A stretch of DNA of 64,000 nt from Hygrocybe punicea (lineage: Eukaryota > Basidiomycota > Agaricomycetes > Agaricales > Hygrophoraceae): the NCBI GenBank assembly GCA_963556145.1, contig OY744468.1, forward strand, positions 3,844,001-3,908,000, read 5' to 3'. The notes beneath the pieces are model-generated. The model had not been told where the DNA came from. It searched no databases and saw only the letters and a list, made by a program, of their open reading frames with translations. The position numbers were made by a program, and so were the translations under genes. Positions 35,442 to 46,225 of the stretch are shown piece after piece (the first letter of the stretch is position 1; each line of letters begins with the position of its first letter).

Positions 35442-35651
35442 TGATACACAGAGAGGGAGGGAGAGGGTCTCTAAGTGTGGGGTGTGAGTGCTGATCCAAG
35501 GGAGGCTCCGAGCTCAACTGTGATGGGGGAAAAGGGGAATCCAATCTTTTTGTTTGTACTTGTTGTACTACAATAAGTACATAACAAAAACTAACTAATA
35601 AAAATAGGTAAAATAGGTGATTCAGACCTCAGACATGCAGCATGCATATCA
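35442..35651 (-). repeat. LTR of element B (3-prime in its orientation)
   Basis: 210 bp. It differs from 46016-46225 by only a few substitutions, so the insertion is fairly young. Confidence 0.92.
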
Positions 35652-35885
35652 TCCTCCCAGTCACTGAAAATCTGACTGTCCCAGTCAGGAGAAGGGGGGG
35701 GAGTGAATGAAGAAAAACAAAAACAAAAGTAAAATCAAACCAAAAGATCAAATGGAATCAGAAAATATAAAGAAGAAAATTAAAAGAAAATTAAAAGGAA
35801 GGAGAACTCTACTCTAAACCAGCAACACGATTGTCCAAACCTGAAATCCAATTTTCCAAATAACCAAACTGTTTCTCTAAACTCT

Positions 35886-36660
35886 TCACTCGCTTTTCCA
35901 ACAGAAAATGACTTGCTCAAAAGTTGATAAAATCAATTTGAACTTTTGAATATTCTTGTTGTTTGCAAATCTTGATCTTGGTGTCGACTTCTTTGCAAGA
36001 GAACTGAGGGGTGTGCAGTGGACATGAGAACGTGGACTGAATCTTGTACATAGATGTCGAAAGGGGAGGGGGCGTAGATTTAGATGAGGATGGTGGTGAC
36101 GATGGGAAGGGCAGTGCTTGAGGTGTCTTGACTCGAATGGGGATGCGGGAGGGAGTCGATGTTGACAGTGACGGTAATGGCAGTGGTGGTGATGGTGTTT
36201 CAGGAGACGGCAGGGGCGCATCACAGTTGGTCTCCTGGGGCAACGGTGTGTCCATAGGTGCAAACGGGGGACAATTTGGGTGCAAAACAACAGGGCACAG
36301 GTCAGGATGCCTCGAAGACGGCATTTTGGGGGAAGGCATGGGCTCTGGTGCTGGCGGCACATCACGGCTTGATGAAGGGGATGACAGAGGGGGTCTGGAC
36401 GTGGATTGCAGGTGAATTGGGGGCAAAACGGGGGTGGATGTGGTTGAAATGGTCGAAAACGGGTTTTGGTGGGCGAGGATGTAGATTTCTCGGGACAATA
36501 TGGCCGCTGACACTGACAGCGTGTCACGGCTGGCTTCTGGGGATGATGGCGTGGGCATAGATGACGACGGGGACTGAGATGAGGGCGAAACAAGAGCGGA
36601 TATGGTGGAACCGGTTGAAAACGAGGTTTGCTGGGCGCCGGCATGGTTTTCTGGGGACAG
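35886..36660 (-). CDS. Proline/serine-rich ORF of element B
   Basis: Two overlapping minus-strand frames are open here. The frame read from 36558 (MPTPSSPEASRDTLSV) to 35917 looks more protein-like: P/S/T-rich, with a degenerate repeat of about 40 residues marked by SPEASRD or SPSSSRD, then a charged end (CKEVDTKIKICKQQEYSKVQ). The same degenerate repeat, in DNA units of about 120 bp, continues at 37569-38033 and 39130-39620, so one long repetitive ORF has been interrupted. P/S-rich stretches are also found in the gag protein of element E. No catalytic motif is visible; a structural, gag-like role is a guess. Confidence 0.4.
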
Positions 36661-36665
36661 TGCGG

Positions 36666-37568
36666 TGTAGATGCAGGTTCTTGGTGGCTTTGGAACTATA
36701 TAAAGAAATAATAAAGATCCTAACCAGAGGGTGTCAGCGTAGAAGTGACTGGATAAGTCAGTGTCGGGAATAGTAGTAAAAGAAACAGAATGTTAGTAAT
36801 AGTAAAAGCCGCCGCGTAAAACTGGACTAATAACGACGAATCCGGCGATGAACGGAGTGAAAACGGACAAATAATGAAGAACCCGACGATGCCGACGATG
36901 TCGGGTATGGCAGGTCGGGTCGGGTCGGGTTGGAAACGATGAACAAATATACGGAAATAACGATAAAGACGACGAAGTGAACTATAAAAAGCTAAGGATC
37001 TACGTGGACGAGCATTTGAAGGGATTAAAAGGTGATTCTGACTAAAGGGAAACGGGGACTAATGGTATCTACTTTTTGTACGGTCGTCGGGGACCGTTTT
37101 TATAGTACAGGAGTGTGTAGCTACTTTCGGACATGTCTATTTCGGCCGATAGAAACTACAAAGAAAAGATGGAAAGGGGATGTGGAAAGGGGGGTTGCAA
37201 AGCGACAATGACAGGAACATGGAGGGGAAAATGAATATCCATGAAAAAGATGGAAAATGTCCTACATATCTCCGAAAGGACGACGGGATGCATAAATATG
37301 GTAAGTCCGAAGTCGGGGATTGAGTCCAATGAGATCCATCTTCTAGAATTGGAACTCCGAGGCGTTTGGGGCTGCCGGATTTGGGGCTGCCGGATTTGGT
37401 CCGAAAGCGGCTGTGACAAAGCGGCATACGTCAGGTTACGTCGGTCACATTGGGTCACGTCACGTTGGGTTACGTTGGGTTCGAATGCGAGTTGAATGGA
37501 GGCAGCAGGTTCGTCCGGATTCATGATATATCGACGATACAGTCTCAGAGGGACGTCGACCCTCTACA
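36666..37568. mobile_element. Solo LTR, family F, copy 2
   Basis: 903 bp, TGTAGATGCAGG to GACCCTCTACA, TSD GCGG on both sides (36662-36665 and 37569-37572). Colinear with 13209-17389 minus its nested hAT. Confidence 0.9.
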
Positions 37569-38033
37569 GCGGGCTCATATGCTGGGGAGAGGACTGGGCT
37601 TGCCTCTGGGGACAACCGCGAGTCTGTAGATGTGAACGGGGGGTGATTTGGAACTAAAACAGGAGGGGACGCATTGATGTGCACATGGACACATCTTTTT
37701 GGCAATGGCCCGTGTTCCAATGGTGGGGCTTTGCGATGGTTCACATCTAGGGTTGATGGCGAGGGCATTGACGTGGACAGCTGGCAATTTGGACATGAAA
37801 TGGGGGCGTACATGCTGGGACTGGTTGAGAACTGGGTCTGCTGGCCATTGACGTGGTTTTTTGGCAACTGCGCAGGTCCATATGCTGGGGACGGGTCAGG
37901 GCTTGTATCCGGGGATGACAGCGAGTCCGTAGATGCGAATGGCTGGTGAAACAGGGGCGAAACGGGGGTGGACGCGCTGGGACTGGTCGAGAACGGGGTT
38001 TGCTGTACATTGGTGTGGCTTTCCGGTGATGGC
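37569..38033 (-). pseudogene. Continuation of the proline-rich repeat ORF of element B
   Basis: Degenerate units containing CTGGGGATGACAGCGAGTCC-like sequence. The minus-strand reading gives P/S-rich peptide with SPEASPVLSP-type motifs. It continues after the hAT-like insertion, at 39130-39620. Frame changes make it a remnant. Confidence 0.4.
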
Positions 38034-38211
38034 TAGGCAATGACACGGGTATACCCGCGGGTGTCCCAAGGCCAACCCGTACCCGGACCTGCTCCAACCC
38101 GTACCCATTTACCCATGGGTCTTTTTTCAGCGGGTAGATGGCAGGTAGCAGGGCGGGTCGGGTACGGGTATTGACCCGCGCAGGAAACCCGGCGGGTTCC
38201 AGCCCACATCT

Positions 38212-38266
38212 ACCTCGCGTTGCTGACACGCACGTCAATTGACGTGGCGCTGTGCAAACACGAGGA
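38212..38266. repeat. CAATTG-centred palindrome
   Basis: ACCTCGCG, CACGTCAATTGACGTG and CACGAGGAG, 178 bp from the element end. Same architecture as at 8337 and 18129, with partly decayed outer arms. Confidence 0.75.
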
Positions 38267-38800
38267 GTGGGGGGGCTGGGAACCACGCGATGGGTTGGGT
38301 TCTCGTGGGCGAGAGACCCTCCCCCATCGTATCTGTCTCCTCATTCCCCGCACCATCTCCCATTCTCCCCTCCCTCTCATCCTCCTCCGTCGTTGCGTAC
38401 GCGTCAGCTCGCGTTTCGACGCCGTTTAGCCTTGGCGTTCGCAGTTGCGGCGTCTGGACGGCGGCATCGTGATTGTGGGCACGTGTGGGCATGTACTTGG
38501 GGGGGGAACAGGGTCTGGGGCGCGTTTGGGCACATTCTGTTGCACGGGCACGGGCTTTGGGGCCTGTGTGGGCGTCAAATGGTCGGGTGTTGTGAGACCG
38601 CGGTCTGGGACGCATTTGAACACGTTTTCTTGCACGGGCGCGGGGTTTGGGGCTGGGGTGGGACTTGAGACGCGTTCGGATGTGTTTTGCAGCGGGGACG
38701 GTGTGTTTGGGGCTGACACGGGCGCGTGATGTGTCTCCCGTTGGGTTTTGGGCACGGGGGTTCGCATTGGGGCACTATTTGATGACGGGGTGTCATGCAA
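38235..38800 (-). pseudogene. Captured fragment of the C/G-family retroelement ORF
   Basis: Minus-strand peptides match the C-element protein. TQRETHHAP and NPAPVQENVFK correspond to QQETHHTSA and NPAPVKENASK. DAAVQTPQLRTPRLNGVETR corresponds to NVAVQMPQLQTPRPNDVEMR. Element G has the same blocks. The fragment lies wholly between the hAT TIRs, so it looks transduplicated. It has no start, and the frames change between blocks. Confidence 0.7.
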
Positions 38801-39129
38801 CGCGGTTGCTGTTGCTTCTTGCAGTGGGCGTGTAGGGACACGGTTTCGCGCGAGGATGGGGCCGTTTGGCAGGCGGTTGGTGTTGTGTTGCCACGGAAGT
38901 GGTGGTTATCGGCTTTGTCTGTGTTGTCGCGGATGCGTGCATGCGTGGGGCAGCCTGTGGGGGCGTGGATGCATTGCTGGGTCTCGTTGTTGACGCTGGT
39001 ATTTGTCGTGAAGCTGTGTGGCTCTGTTTGGGCTGGTACCTACGGGTATACCAAGACCCGCGGTCACGGGTACGGGTTTTGCCCAGGTCCAAAAAAGGTA
39101 ACCTGTACCCGTACCCATGTCATTGCCTA

Positions 39130-39640
39130 GTAATGGCACAGGCGTAGATGGTGAGACAGTGTCGCGGGTCGTTTCTGGGGACGACGTTGAGGGCGTAAAC
39201 GTGAATGCGGGGTGAAATGAGGGCGAGACAGAGGGGGGTGTGCTGGACTGCCTCAAAAATGGTGTTGGGCACATGTGGATGCGTTTTTCTGTGGACGGCT
39301 TCAGTTCAAAGGTTGGGGATGGGACCGGGCTTGCCTCTGGGGATGATGGCAACTCTGTAGATGCGAACAGGAGGTCATTCCAGCACAAAACGGGGGTAAA
39401 TGCGATGGGATGGGTCAAGAACTGGGTTTGCTGGGCACTGGCATGGTTATCTGGGGATGTCGCAGGCTCAGACGATGGGGAGAGGACCGGACTTGTATCC
39501 GGGGACAACAGCGAGGCTGTAGATGTGGACAGCTGGCCAAACGGAGATGCATCGAAAACTGCATTTGGACGCGTTTTCCTGCACGGTTACCATGGAAACG
39601 ACAATGAGGGGCGTACCTGTGAGTGCACATGCAACACCCG
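39130..39640 (-). pseudogene. Proline-rich repeat ORF of element B, far part
   Basis: Same degenerate repeat units as 37569-38033 on the other side of the hAT-like insertion. The minus-strand frame has SPEASPVPSP-like and SPDTSPVLSP-like motifs. The ends are not defined. Confidence 0.4.
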
Positions 39641-39764
39641 TTGCATGGCACACGCTTTCCAGCTGTTTCGTGGCTTATTTCATCTCCTGAGGAAATTAAA
39701 CACGCCCAGATATAGGCGGAGTTTGAATTTATAAGCACGCCCGTGTGACTCATAAAATTTCACA

Positions 39765-40045
39765 ACTATCAATGAACAGAGAACAGCCCAACAATGTCAT
39801 GATGAACAGAGAAACCGAACAGAGAACAACCTGACAACAAACAGCCCAACAACAGCCCAACAATGATGAACAGAGAAAACGAACAGAGAACAGAGAAACA
39901 ACCTGACAAGAAACAGAGAACAGCACACGCATGAACAGAAAACAGCCCAGTCACAAACAGAGAACAGCCCAGCGATGAACAGCCATGGCGCCAACAGAGG
40001 ATGGCCATGAATAGAGAACAGAGAGCTGTCCACAGATGGAAAAGA
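39765..40045. repeat. AACAGAGAACAGCCC minisatellite
   Basis: Irregular repeats of GAACAGAGAACAGCCCAACAA. The long minus-strand hydrophobic ORFs here follow the repeat and are discounted. Confidence 0.85.
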
Positions 40046-40234
40046 GCCAGGTGCAGACAGACGAAACAGCAGTTATCGGATGCCATATGATGGCTTTCGC
40101 TTCTCCTTCACCTGGCTTTTGAAAGGGAACAGGAGGGGTCCGAGGGAAGTATTAATATTGTGTCTGTCGTCATCTTTGAGTTTTAAAACCCCCGGCACAG
40201 TTAATGATGACAATTCCACTTGAGCAAGTTGGTT

Positions 40235-42689
40235 TCATATGCTGGGGCTGATGTAGCACTCGAAGACCTCGGGGTTAACGCCAGCAAGTTGAACATTTTG
40301 CAGAGCACGGATGATGATATCTTCTGCTGCCAGAATCTCTTGGATACTTGTCGCCTCTAGATTTGCAGCTCGAGGAGATGGTTCAAGCGATAGATAGTTG
40401 AAACCCAAGGCTGAAGGCGAGTCAGGCAGGGCCAATGGTGCTGGGTCAGGAAGATGACACATAATGAAACTCTCATCACAGGCGCAATCCAAGTTGCAGT
40501 CCCAGTCCAGGTCCGACGAGCTTTCATCCTTGGGACGTTCATCCTCGAAAAAATGGCTGGCATTGCCATCTTTATCCACAGCCAGCTCCTTTCCATAGCC
40601 TTCAATGTCGTCAACATCCATTTTGTCATCGTGAGCATTGTCCTTGCTTTCGTCGTTGTCGTCATCGTCATCATCGACCATTTCAGCCATCATATCCATC
40701 TCCACGGCAACACTACATTCGTCAGAGATGACCAGTATGTCAGGGTTGGACGAATCCAACGGCTCTTGCATAGTTCCTTTCCGTTGATTACCATAGCGCA
40801 TAGCATCATAGTAGTCAGTTCTTGCATGGCGTTCAGCATATTCCACGAAAAAGGCAGGCATAACCTTTGTTATCATCGTCAAGACCCAGATATCGATACG
40901 AGGTAGTCTGGAGTGAAGGTACGGTGCAAAATACTTGCGTTTGATGCGACCATTGAAAGACTCGTGGAACTTTTTCAACTGGGATATGGAGCCGTTGTGC
41001 TGCCTCGATGACGCCAGCCTTTGACCAAGCACACCAGTGAGATTTGACCTTGAGATAGCCTTGCAAGTATGCAAGAAAAGCCATGGCGCCTCTTGACTTC
41101 TTCTTTGACAGAGAGCTACGTTCCGAGCCAAGCTTTTTGAAGTATTGCAGTTCGGAGTTGTAAGCATTGATAGCACCAGCGTATTCAGTTATCTCTTTCA
41201 ACAGTCGCATAAGAAACCGTGCTAGGCGTTGTCGAACTTCTTGACGAGCATCACCTTTTGGAATAACTCGGAGATGTTTGTTCAATCCATTGCGCCAAGC
41301 TTGCCATGTATGGAATAGGCAAAGAATCAAGAGCACCAATGGCCAGTTCTGCTCCAAACATTTCCTTTCTCGTGGATCGTTGTCGGTAACAGCCACCTTG
41401 ATGTCAAAGTCTTCACCTGCTTTGTTTTTTCCCATTGCAACCTTATAGTGTCCCAGAAGTTCAGCCAAGAGTTCGCCATTATAGTCTGCGTGAACGGCTC
41501 GAGTCTTCTCTTTTGCGGTGAACAAGAAGAATGCCACAGGAATGCCTTTGTTTTGGTCGTCAATAGCCATAAGGATGAAAAGCAAAGCACAAGCAGAGCA
41601 GACGCCAAATGTACCATCCAAGAGCATTTGTCGCTTGTGTCCATAGGTCCAGGCTGCCTGTCGCTGTTCGGGTGTTGCGAATATCAAGACAAAGCGTTCG
41701 GAAACACCATCCAGATGGGGTTGGTAATTCAGGCGAGCTGCACCTAGTTCAGGAGAGGGTGGGCATGGATTTGCGTCTCGAAACCATTTGTCCAAGTTAT
41801 CTTCAGCACAGGTTTGCTGTCCAATCCCATCCGAAAGTGATAGCGTTCGGTACATTGATGTTGAATCATGATCTTGTAGGACGTAGCGGTGAGCTTCATC
41901 TCCCAGACTACTTCCCCAATGTTGCAATGCCCATTTCCGGCACAATTGCCGGAGTTGTGTCAAGGGTATATGGTCTCGGAGCAATGAGAGTGCATATTCA
42001 CGGAGTTCTGGGTGTAAAGGAATACGTGGTGTACGTTCCATTACAGTAATGCCATCACAGGCAGATGTATGATCAAGGATGCCTGAAATCTCATCAATTG
42101 TGAGGAGAATCTCGGCTACAAAGACATTAGAATAGTTCACTGAGAACGACAATCATACTTTACATTTTGCCGCTGTGTGGTGTGTGGTGACAAAATGTAC
42201 CCAAACCAGACAACCAACATTCTTCCAGCCAATCTGTTGGTCTTTCTCGCTGGCAGACGTATCAGTTCCACAGAGACACTGGTAAAGGCGGGTTGTTCGG
42301 ATGTATTTGCTTTTCGTCTTCCTGGATGTAACCTCCTTCTTGGCACTGGTTCGTATTGCAAATTTTGATCGGACATCACGATCCATGACTTCTGGTATGT
42401 GTAGGCCAAGCTGAACAACCTTCTCGAATGCATAGTCTAGCATATCAAGATTCCAGCGTTACTGAACACAAATCTGAAGCTAATACACACTTTGTTTGTC
42501 CGGAGTATGTGGAAAACGGTACCGATCAATGCCTATGGTCTCCAGATGGGCTTGCATCGCACTATGTGAATTCTCCGAGAGCTGCAGGGCTTTAGAGATA
42601 GTGACTGTTCTGGAGTTGGAAATATTCCGTGGTTCTGGGACATCTTGAATTTCAGACATGATACTGGTGAGGATTTGCTTATTGGACAT
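40235..42689 (-). pseudogene. MULE-type transposase
   Basis: The first piece begins MSNKQILTSIMSEIQD (42689), followed by a piece from 42443 with a Cys/His-containing, FLYWCH-like segment (TRLYQCLCGT...HTTAAKCK). The long frame 42152-40990 holds the MULE DDE domain: QMLLDGTFGVCSACALLFIL, AIDDQNKGIPVAFFLF, VAVTDNDPRERKCLE and CLFHTWQAWRNGL. A frameshift near 40980 moves the reading to the frame with LKKFHESFNGRIKRKYF, followed by an acidic tail (EMVDDDDDDNDESK) and the end at 40235. Dispersed acidic residues, the H-x-W motif and the order fit fungal MULE proteins. No TIRs or TSD were found, so element borders are unknown. It lies inside element B. Confidence 0.78.
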
Positions 42690-42848
42690 AGTAAGGGGAC
42701 AAATGGGACGAAATGAGAGTTATATTGGAACAGATGACTACCTGCTCAATGATGTAGTGTCCGAGTTTACCCTCTGACGTAGTGATCTCAGTTGTTTACC
42801 TCTGTTTATCTCTGGGTGAGTTTGTATTCGCCGTTTCGTGTGTTATGT

Positions 42849-43000
42849 TGGACTAGTGGATTGTGGCCACTAGTCCAGTGATCACATGACCTTCCCACGG
42901 TTTGAGCCAGTAGATAGCCCTGTTTAGTAGTCAGTAGAGATTCAGATTTAGTCTTAGCCTCCGAGCCCTGCGATCTGCTCGAGGACAGTCTCCGTGTCCA
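42849..43000 (+). repeat. 5-prime LTR of element C
   Basis: Near-identical to 45423-45574. It starts with a short palindrome, GGACTAGTGG/CCACTAGTCC. Confidence 0.92.
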
Positions 43001-43003
43001 TCG

Positions 43004-43020
43004 TGGTGATGAGAGTGAGA
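43004..43020 (+). other. Primer-binding site of element C
   Basis: TGGTGATGAGAG, 3 nt inside the LTR. The first 12 bases are the same as in element A. Confidence 0.6.
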
Positions 43021-43234
43021 TCTGAGCTTTAACACGCCCACTTGACCTCTGCTTATCTCTGCTTTCTCTGTGTTTCTTCATCTTTGTGTCTTTGCATCCC
43101 TCTGCATATCTGCATTTTCCCTCTGCATCTCAGCATCCAGCGTCTTAGCGTTTCAGTGTTTTTGCATCCTCACATTTTTGCATCTCTGTGTTTTCGCTTT
43201 ATCACTCTTACCTCTCGCAATCCTCATTTCCGCC

Positions 43235-45235
43235 ATGCCAGGCCCAAGCAACAATAAAGTTGCGAAGAAGAAAGCCACACCACATGCCAAGCCATTGTCT
43301 ATAACTACGGCCACTACTACCTCCAACAGTGAACATACAAACGAGTATAAAAGCACTATCTGTGCAGCTGCCATCACCGAGTTTCTCGCAACAGAAGACA
43401 AAAGATCAGCACTCGCTGAGTTCTTCGACATAGCATTTGGTCTGGGACAGCTCACCGCAAATGCAACATCAGCAGAAGATGCTGAAAAAGAAGCAAAGAG
43501 ATGACAGAATGCGTATGAAGCAGGCAGAAAGGATGGCTATTCAAAAGGGTACACAGAAGGGTTCCAAGATGGCCAAGAAAACGGCTATCAGGACGGATGC
43601 GATGAAGGATATTTGAGGGTGAATGCCCAACGCGAGCAACCCCCCAATACCTCCACGTCGACCCAAACGATGCCGCCCACCCGGACTTCCATGTCAACAC
43701 AGACAGACATGTCACCAACAACCCCCACCACCATCTCCACGTCACCTCAAATGACGCTGTCTACCCGCATATCCGCATCAGTGCAGATGGACACGACGCC
43801 AGCAAGGGCATCTACAGCAGCCCAAACAGAATCACCTACCCATGCACGCGCATCAACACAAACGCCGGCCACCAATTCGGCGGCAACCCAGTACCAACCA
43901 TTCACCACCTCTGCATTAGCTCAAACAACCCTGTCCACCCTCGCATTCGCGTCAGTGCAGACGGAAGAGCCGCAACCACACCTACATGCGCCAGAAACAA
44001 CGGCAGCTACAACAGACAGTGGCGCGCTACCAAAAAGCATGATGATGAAGCACCTGCAAGTCCCCACACGTCCACCCTCACCAAAAACAACGCCCGCCAC
44101 ACCGGAACGTGCCACGTCACCAAACCCACCATGCATCGCAGTACCAGCCCACCTACACGCGTCAAGAATGGCCCCGCACATCCCAACATGCCCCCTGTCA
44201 CCCAGCACCAACCACGAGACTCGCTATACCCCAGCACCTGCCCAAACAACCCCACCTCTCGAAGAAACACCACCCCCACCAAGAAACGCGTCCGTACACA
44301 TCACAGCATATAATCCCACCATGCCGGCCCACGTTCACGCTCCAAAAATGACAACAATCGTGCCAGATCGTGCCATGCCAACACCGGATATTCCAACGTG
44401 TGTCCCACTGCCCAACATCCAACAGGAGACGCACCACACATCCGCGTTCACCCCAAACCCCGCGCCAGTGAAGGAAAACGCATCCAAACGCGCCCAAAAC
44501 TGCGAATCCACTGTACCAACACCAGCGCCTGACCGATCCACACCAGCGCCAGCCCATAGCCACAATGTCGCCGTCCAGATGCCGCAACTGCAAACGCCGA
44601 GGCCAAACGACGTTGAAATGCGAGCCAACGCGAACGTGAGGCCTGGCGGGGCGAGAAAGGCGAATGTACAAATGAGAAGTGACACACTAATCGAGACAAT
44701 GGCGAACGAGGCAACCGAGACGAAAACAAACGAGGAGATGTGCCGAAGCGAAGGAAAGACGCGGCAGGAGCTTGAGGACGACGCCGTTCATACGTCCCCG
44801 CTCACCTCGCAGTGTACTAACGTCTCCTCGAATATGAACCGTGCCCAATTCCCCATGTCAACCTCTGCGTGATTCAATTGGGCCGAGGAGGCCTCATCTA
44901 TTCCATTCCGCTCTATTTTTCCAACTACATACGTGCAGCGCGACCTTTCAGCCCTTCGTTCCAGCTCACGACGACCATTTGCTACTTTACAACATCGTAC
45001 TCGAAGATCGCATCGACAGGTCCAGCCCCACCGTGTTTTCCCCATCTACATGGGACCTGCCTGCACACGAAGTCACCCATCTGGCATCGCACCTGGCTGA
45101 CCCATGATCACCAGACCACTCTACGCGACAAACTCGACCCCATCAGGATTCCCTTGCCTAGACTGGGACAGTGACCCTCGTCTTTTAGATTTGAGTAGGG
45201 CTCTGCAGGCCCTAGGTTGGAAGAAACCAAGATAG
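43235..45235 (+). pseudogene. GX3/TQT repeat protein of element C (three in-frame TGA)
   Basis: A single frame from ATG 43235 to TAG 45233-45235 is 667 codons, broken only by TGA at 43502, 44870 and about 45106. Order: basic, A/T-rich start (MPGPSNNKVAKKK); a helical segment with TEFLATEDKRSALAEFFDIA (about residues 50-85); then eight GX3 units (Gly at every fourth position, GRKDGYSKGYTEG...). Next, about residues 130-245, come 12-13-residue repeats around STQT, SVQM, AAQT and SVQT, followed by a long P/T-rich region. The C-terminal module begins FNWAEEASSIP and ends DPRLLDLSRALQALGWKKPR. Element G repeats this architecture and has CGA where this copy has TGA at 44870. It shows no known enzyme motif; a gag-like or trafficking role is inference. 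Confidence 0.75.
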
Positions 45236-45422
45236 GCACTTTTTCTTCTGTCTTTCACTTTTTGTTTTTCCATTGCTTTTCCCTACCCTAGTTTCACTAT
45301 CATGACGTTTTTTCTTGGTTTTCCCTTCCCTTTTTTTCTTTTCTTTCTCGTTTTCTTTTCTCTCTCTTTTTCTTTCCCTTCTCACTGGCAGCGGGGACGC
45401 TGCCATTTTGGAGGGAGGTGCA

Positions 45423-45574
45423 TGGACTAGTGGATTGTGGCCACTAGTCCAGTGATCACGTGACCTTCCCATGGTTTGAGCCAGTAGATAGCCCTGTTTA
45501 GTAGTCAGTAGAGATTCAGATTTAGTCTTAGCCTCCGAGCCCTGCGATCTGCTCGAGGACAGTCTCCATGTCCA
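45423..45574 (+). repeat. 3-prime LTR of element C
   Basis: 152-bp copy of 42849-43000. The C-element polypurine tract (GGAGGGAGGTG) ends just upstream. Confidence 0.92.
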
Positions 45575-45578
45575 ACGT

Positions 45579-45995
45579 GTAAACGGCGGTCCTTGTTGGA
45601 TGCGGTCATTGGGGCTGTTTTGGGGCTTTCTGGACACAGTTTGTGAACTGGATTTGGTGGGGCATGGGTTTCCGAGTGCATTGGGGTTGTAAAACGAGTG
45701 TGGGGGGGATGGGTTAGTGAAATAAAATGGAGCCGCGAAGGGGTGGGGATGTTGAACCCCATGTGACATAGGTGTGACAATCTGACAAAATGACAAAGCT
45801 GGTGAGTCTTGCAGCCTCGAAGGCGCAACTGGTACTAGAAAATACAACTGAGGGGTGGAAAACATCAAGGAGGACCTGGGCAATAGCTGGGAAGTGGAAA
45901 ATAGCTGAGAATGCTGCCAAAAGATGGCACAATAGGCTGAGCCACTGAGTGAGAGTAACAAATGAGCTGGAAAATGAGCTGAAACCTGTTGAATC
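45579..45995 (-). other. Leader/gag-proximal region of element B
   Basis: Minus-strand reading after the PBS gives proline-rich peptide (for example HFISLTHPPHTRFTTP and PPNPVHKLCPESPK) with stops and frame changes. It is cut by element C. No family was recognised. Confidence 0.35.
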
Positions 45996-46012
45996 CCTTG
46001 CGGTGGGCTCCA
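45996..46012 (-). other. Primer-binding site of element B
   Basis: Minus strand: TGGAGCCCACCGCAAG, 3 nt after the LTR. Nearly the same sequence is at 56289-56305 in element E. Confidence 0.65.
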
Positions 46013-46015
46013 AAA

Positions 46016-46225
46016 TGATACACAGAGAGGGAGGGAGAGGGTCTCTAAGTGTGGGGTGTGAGTGCTGATCCAAGGGAGGCTCCAAGCTCAACTGTGATGG
46101 GGGACAAGGGGAATCCAATCTTTTTGTTTGTACTTGTTGTGCTACAATAAGTACATAACAAAAACTAACTAATAAAAATGGGTAAAATAGGTGATTTGGA
46201 CCTCAGACATGCAGCATGCATATCA
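46016..46225 (-). repeat. LTR of element B (5-prime in its orientation)
   Basis: 210-bp partner of 35442-35651. TSD ACGA follows at 46226-46229. Confidence 0.92.

Larger units (their letters stand above)
38034..39129. mobile_element. Non-autonomous hAT-like element carrying a captured gene fragment
   Basis: TIR TAGGCAATGACACGGGTA, the same as the transposase-bearing element at 13728. Flanks GTGATGGC (38026-38033) and GTAATGGC (39130-39137) form an 8-bp TSD with one transition. At 1096 bp it has a CAATTG palindrome at 38212 and a central fragment related to the ORF of element C. Confidence 0.88.
42849..45574 (+). mobile_element. Non-autonomous LTR element C
   Basis: 152-bp LTRs (42849-43000 and 45423-45574), TGGACTAGTGG to CCGTGTCCA. 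PBS-like TGGTGATGAGAG at 43004, as in element A. GGAGGGAGGTG purine tract just before the right LTR. Flanks ATGT (42845-42848) and ACGT (45575-45578), a 4-bp TSD with one C/T change. The single ORF encodes the GX3/TQT repeat protein. No pol. Confidence 0.9.
35442..46225 (-). mobile_element. LTR element B, minus orientation, with internal insertions
   Basis: 210-bp LTRs (35442-35651 and 46016-46225) start TGATACAC and end GCATATCA. TSD ACGA (35438-35441 and 46226-46229). In minus orientation a PBS-like TGGAGCCCACCGC lies 3 nt after the LTR (46012 downward), the same as in element E. No reverse transcriptase was recognised between the LTRs. The interior has proline-rich minus-strand ORFs, a solo LTR (36666-37568), a hAT-like element (38034-39129), a MULE gene and element C. 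Confidence 0.85.

Noticed and set aside
39750..40086. Hydrophobic minus-strand ORFs that could be read as membrane proteins
   Set aside because: They are translations of the AACAGAGAACAGCCC repeat.
42849..45574. A clean 5-bp TSD for element C
   Set aside because: The flanks TATGT and ACGTG do not match as 5-mers. The better reading is a 4-bp TSD ATGT/ACGT with one transition.
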